This document shows positions 61,214-64,000 of a DNA stretch of 64,000 nt, one piece after another. Every line of letters starts with the position of its first letter. The first letter of the stretch is position 1. Below the pieces are notes generated by a model. That model was not told the origin of the DNA. It searched no databases and saw nothing but the letters and a program-made list of their open reading frames with translations. Both the position numbers and the translations under genes were made by a program. Source of the stretch: Halorubrum sp. GN11_10-6_MGM (GTDB lineage Archaea > Halobacteriota > Halobacteria > Halobacteriales > Haloferacaceae); NCBI RefSeq assembly GCF_005435165.1, contig NZ_SGUC01000009.1, forward strand, positions 32,176 through 96,175, read 5' to 3'.

Positions 61214-62233
61214 ATGAGCACGTCACGTCACCCGGTCGCCCTGCGATTAGAACAGCAGGTCGGGAGCGCGACGAAGCTGCTCGCGACCGTGATGGCCCTG
61301 CCGCTCATCGACGGCATCTTCCCGGCGTTAGTCGTCGCCGGCGTCCTCGGATCGGCGACGGGCGTCGTCGAGACCGGGATCCTGATCTTCGGCGGCTCCG
61401 CGACCGCCGCGGTGATCCTCGCGGAGATGGACGGCTCCCGGCGGGAGATGGCGGCCTCCGTGCTGCTGATCGGCGCGGTGATCATTCCTGTCGCCGCCGT
61501 CGAGGCCGCGCTCGCGCCGACGCTCCAGGAACTCCTGAATCTGTCCATCTTCGAGCGGTTCGCCGGGCTGGTCATCCTGACGATCGCCGCCAAGACCGCC
61601 AGCTCGGAGATCGGCGAGTACCTGCCGAGCCCGGGTGTGATCATCGGGCTCGGCCTCGTCGCGAGCTTCGACCCGTCGGGAGTCACCCTGCGGACCTCGA
61701 CCGAATACGTGGTCAACGGCACCGCGGCCGCCGCGGTCGGCGTGGGCTTCGCGCTGTCGATCGCGCTGCTGTCGCCGCACCTCCGCGGGCGCGTCGACAT
61801 CGACCGGTTCCGGTTCGGCTCCGCGGTCGCGCTGGGCGTGCTCGCGTTGCCGATCCTGCTCGGTCCGTTCGACCTCATGCAGACGGACGCGCCGGTCGCG
61901 CTCGCCGTCCTCGCCGTGACGGCCCTGTTCGCGTACGACCCGAACTCCGACGGCGTGGGGCCCGTTCCGGGCGACGACGCGCCCGATGACGAGGCGCCCG
62001 ACGACGACGCGCCCGACGGCTCCGCGGACGGGGATGACGCGTCCCCGACCGACGCCGGCGACGACTCCGAGGAGGCGCCGAGCGAACCGCCGCTCGACGC
62101 GCCGCCGGCGGGGCCCGCTTCCGTCGTCGACGACGACGTGGCCGTCCTCGCGAACGGCGGCGACGCGCGCGAGAGCGACGACGACGGGTCGGACCCGTTC
62201 ACCGACGACGACTCCCGCGCGCCGTGGCTGTAG
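61214..62233 (+). CDS. DUF5794-like integral membrane protein
   Basis: The 339-residue protein has about seven helices in the first 240 residues. These include ATKLLATVMALPLIDGIFPALVVAGVLG, VETGILIFGGSATAAVILAEMDG, AASVLLIGAVIIPVAAVEAAL, FAGLVILTIAAKTASSEIG and SAVALGVLALPILLGPFDLM. About 95 strongly acidic, disordered residues follow. From memory it fits the haloarchaeal DUF5794 family of unknown function. Its ATG follows the stop of the doubtful ORF at 61007 without a gap. The DUF5795-like gene follows after 104 bases on the same strand. Confidence 0.78.
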   Translation: MSTSRHPVALRLEQQVGSATKLLATVMALPLIDGIFPALVVAGVLGSATGVVETGILIFGGSATAAVILAEMDGSRREMAASVLLIGAVIIPVAAVEAALAPTLQELLNLSIFERFAGLVILTIAAKTASSEIGEYLPSPGVIIGLGLVASFDPSGVTLRTSTEYVVNGTAAAAVGVGFALSIALLSPHLRGRVDIDRFRFGSAVALGVLALPILLGPFDLMQTDAPVALAVLAVTALFAYDPNSDGVGPVPGDDAPDDEAPDDDAPDGSADGDDASPTDAGDDSEEAPSEPPLDAPPAGPASVVDDDVAVLANGGDARESDDDGSDPFTDDDSRAPWL

Positions 62234-62337
62234 CCTGACGTCGCCGGCCGCGACCCCCGCGTTCGACTCGGTTCGGTCGGCACCGCGCGGGCCGCGCGTG
62301 TCGCCGGGGTTTAGGCACTCGACCCCGAACGGCCGCT

Positions 62338-62565
62338 ATGTCGAACCGCGTCGTTCAGGGGCGGATGGTGACGCCCGAGAAGCTCGCAGAGCTGGTCGAA
62401 GGAGAGTCGGTGTTGGAGGCCGAGTCGATCGCGGACGCCGACCGCGACTGTCCGGAGTGCGGCGGCGACGTCATCTCGGTCGGATACATGCCGAGCGTGA
62501 CCGAGTTCGTCACCGGCTACAAGTGCCAGGAGTGCTCCTGGGGAACTACAGATCGGGACGAATAG
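62338..62565 (+). CDS. DUF5795-like zinc-ribbon protein
   Basis: A 75-residue protein whose core is MVTPEKLAELVEGESVLEAESIADADRDCPECGGDVISVGYMPSVTEFVTGYKCQECSWG. The two CxxC pairs, in CPECGG and CQECSW, form a zinc ribbon. It matches the haloarchaeal DUF5795 family from memory. The function is unknown; such small ribbons may bind nucleic acid or protein. The last seven residues lie next to a sharp drop in base composition, so the gene marks the last normal chromosomal gene before the integrated segment. Confidence 0.82.
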   Translation: MSNRVVQGRMVTPEKLAELVEGESVLEAESIADADRDCPECGGDVISVGYMPSVTEFVTGYKCQECSWGTTDRDE

Positions 62566-62566
62566 G

Positions 62567-62590
62567 GCCTCATACCGACGGAATTGAGGC
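62567..62590. terminator. Weak hairpin after the DUF5795-like gene
   Basis: GCCTCA (62567-62572) and TGAGGC (62585-62590) are 6-base arms with 12 bases between them, followed by TTCT. They lie two bases after the stop of the DUF5795-like gene, at the start of the low-G+C region. They may end that gene's transcript or be part of the junction of the integrated element. Confidence 0.3.
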
Positions 62591-62699
62591 TTCTGCTGGT
62601 GCGACCACAGCTCCGCGTACAGAATCAGTTACGAAATCCAAGTTTCGGGAAACCCGTCGCGGTCCCGTGATTTTGGATACTTTTCGCGCCAGTAGACAA

Positions 62700-63806
62700 A
62701 TGAGTGACAAGATAAAAGGGATCCCACTAATCCCAAACGGAACTGAATCGACTCTCAACCAACGACAAGTGGAGGACTACAAGCATCACCGTGAGAAGTT
62801 CCTCACCTGGTGTCTCACACAGGGCAAGTCTCCAGAAACAAGTACGGGCTACTCGGAATCAACAATGAATGTCCGTCACTACCGCGTGAATACCTTCTAC
62901 AGATCCATCTGGGAAGATGGAGGCTATACAACCTCGGTGACTCATGATGATGCCGACTCCTACCTCCGTGAAATCGCGCTCTCAGACTATGCTGACACTA
63001 CGAAATCTCACATCTACAAATCACTTAAAACGCTGTTCAGGTGGCGAGAGCACGCTTTCGACATGGATCCCTGGGAACCCGAGCTCACGTTCTCATCTGG
63101 TAGTGGTACGTCGACATCACGTGATTATCTGACGAAAGATGAACGCACTCGAATACGCGATGCATCGCTCGAGTACGGTTCAATTCCGAACTATAACAGC
63201 TGTACTCCCACAGAGAGAGATCGATACAAGGGGTTCCTAGCCCGTCGATTCGATGTAGCAAAAGAGGATATTGGCTTGGAGCACTGGGAGCGTGCCAATG
63301 GGTGGAAGATCGCCTCTCTCGTGTTCGTCTCACTTGATACTGGACTCAGGCCAATTGAGGTCAACCGAGCCAAAACCTATTGGGCAGACACCAGTGCCCG
63401 GACAATTCGGATCCCAACAGAGGAGTCCTCAAAAAGCGAAGAAGCTTGGGATCCGGTTATCAGTGACCGTACTGCGACCATCTTGGAACGGTGGCTCGAT
63501 CAACGCTCATCAATTCCAATGTACGACGACAGTGACACTCTCTGGATGACCACCAAAGGAAATCCGTATAACTCACGTTCGCTCTCATACCTCATCGATC
63601 AACTCTGTGAGACTGCTAACATCGCAACTGAAAACAGACAGGTGACGTGGTACTCGATTCGTCGAGGACTCGCAACGGGGCTAATCGATGAAGCAGACTT
63701 GAGTACTGCTCGAGATCAACTTCGCCACAAAAATATTGAGACAATTGCGAGATATGACCAGAGTCCACCAGAGCGACGTCGAGACGCACTAGACAAGATC
63801 GGATAA
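62700..63806 (+). CDS. Tyrosine recombinase (integrase)
   Basis: The 368-residue protein has an N-terminal SAM-like core-binding domain (STLNQRQVEDYKHHREKFLTWCL, SDYADTTKSHIYKSLKTLFRWRE). The catalytic domain shows Arg in SLDTGLRPIEVNRAKTY, the second Arg in WYSIRRGLATGLIDEA, and His and Tyr in DQLRHKNIETIARYDQS, where the final Tyr is the nucleophile. It would recombine an attachment site of a provirus or integrative element. Base composition is near balanced, with AGA and ATA codons, unlike the rest of the window. The frame is open upstream to the DUF5795 gene's end, but the ATG at 62700 fits best. Confidence 0.9.
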   Translation: MSDKIKGIPLIPNGTESTLNQRQVEDYKHHREKFLTWCLTQGKSPETSTGYSESTMNVRHYRVNTFYRSIWEDGGYTTSVTHDDADSYLREIALSDYADTTKSHIYKSLKTLFRWREHAFDMDPWEPELTFSSGSGTSTSRDYLTKDERTRIRDASLEYGSIPNYNSCTPTERDRYKGFLARRFDVAKEDIGLEHWERANGWKIASLVFVSLDTGLRPIEVNRAKTYWADTSARTIRIPTEESSKSEEAWDPVISDRTATILERWLDQRSSIPMYDDSDTLWMTTKGNPYNSRSLSYLIDQLCETANIATENRQVTWYSIRRGLATGLIDEADLSTARDQLRHKNIETIARYDQSPPERRRDALDKIG

Positions 63807-63839
63807 TCACTAGTAGCAGCCAATCTATTTCATTTCAGT

Positions 63840-63854
63840 CAGTGATGATCACTG
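63840..63854. promoter_or_regulatory. Perfect dyad before the last ORF, candidate operator
   Basis: CAGTGAT (63840-63846) and ATCACTG (63848-63854) are perfect arms around a single G. The dyad ends four bases before the ATG at 63859 and overlaps the likely transcription start, since CTATTTCATTTC (63825-63836) can act as TATA. A repressor bound here would block that promoter. Confidence 0.55.
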
Positions 63855-63858
63855 GATA

Positions 63859-64000
63859 ATGAGTGATACTGTGTCGCTCTTATGTAGAACTGCGGAAAGC
63901 CCCCATAACAAGGCAATCAACGGTGATATCGACGGATGCGCCGGTGAGGTTCAACGATCTGATGAGGCCAAACGTCTGAGCGGCCTGTTCCAAGCCCTGC
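63859..64000 (+). CDS. Partial ORF at the window end, unknown
   Basis: The frame is open from ATG 63859 to the last base and gives 47 residues: MSDTVSLLCRTAESPHNKAI first, then EAKRLSGLFQAL at the end. It lies 52 bases after the integrase in the low-G+C region, behind a perfect dyad. The closing helix looks like the beginning of a DNA-binding or helical protein, but too little is visible to say. A regulator of the element is a guess from position. Confidence 0.45.
   Translation, partial: MSDTVSLLCRTAESPHNKAINGDIDGCAGEVQRSDEAKRLSGLFQAL

Noticed and set aside
61986..62699. Longer integrase start reading through the DUF5794 and DUF5795 genes
   Set aside because: The upstream part overlaps two better-supported genes in another frame. 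The low-G+C sequence and recombinase domain start only near 62600.

Overview
The window looks like a chromosome segment of an extremely halophilic archaeon, probably Halorubrum or a close relative. Three things point there: G+C is very high almost throughout, the predicted proteins are strongly acidic, and many start codons lie 25-30 bases downstream of a TATA-like element with no room for a ribosome binding site (leaderless transcripts). Haloarchaea-only families (halocyanins, a HalX response regulator, a TbsP-like regulator, proteins resembling DUF5794, DUF5795 and DUF5799) agree. Genes are densely packed and often overlap by ATGA or GTGA.

Layout. 0-2.6 kb: purM, a small acidic protein, an HTH-CBS regulator and a UPF0212 protein. 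2.6-11.1 kb: a branched-chain amino acid block on the minus strand, ilvB-ilvN-ilvC-(24-residue ORF)-leuC-leuD-leuB, with leuA as a separate unit upstream. LeuA has a reading-frame problem at its 5' end. 11.3-13.9 kb: an SsuABC/TauABC-like ABC transporter. 14-18.6 kb: menA-menC and a halocyanin among small conserved genes. 18.6-30.7 kb: a large unrecognised protein, an APH-like kinase, an aldo/keto reductase, a TbsP-like regulator, an aldehyde dehydrogenase, a RIO-like kinase, an acyl-CoA dehydrogenase, a nuclease-fold protein, a second halocyanin, a cytochrome oxidase subunit IV-like protein and TenA. 30.9-37.9 kb: oxidoreductases, superoxide dismutase, a GNAT fused to a zinc ribbon, and zinc-ribbon proteins.

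37.9-41.2 kb: terminal oxidase genes coxB and a fused coxA-coxC. 42.0-47.2 kb: an RND exporter, a secreted adhesion-like partner and a divergent TetR regulator with a visible operator between them. 47.2-56.3 kb: an HD hydrolase, a CDF metal transporter, a DUF2071 protein carrying an in-frame minisatellite, glutamate dehydrogenase, two bacterial-PH membrane proteins, an acyl-CoA dehydrogenase and a squalene synthase-like enzyme. 56.4-62.6 kb: a Hel308 helicase, a HalX response regulator, guaB and DUF5794/DUF5795-like genes.

From about 62.57 kb to the end, base composition drops sharply and a tyrosine recombinase appears, followed by a truncated ORF behind a perfect dyad. I read this as one end of an integrated element. 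Recurrent short tandem duplications (11.3, 30.8, 47.2, 49.5 and 53.6 kb) are a second theme. I found no rRNA, convincing tRNA or CRISPR array.
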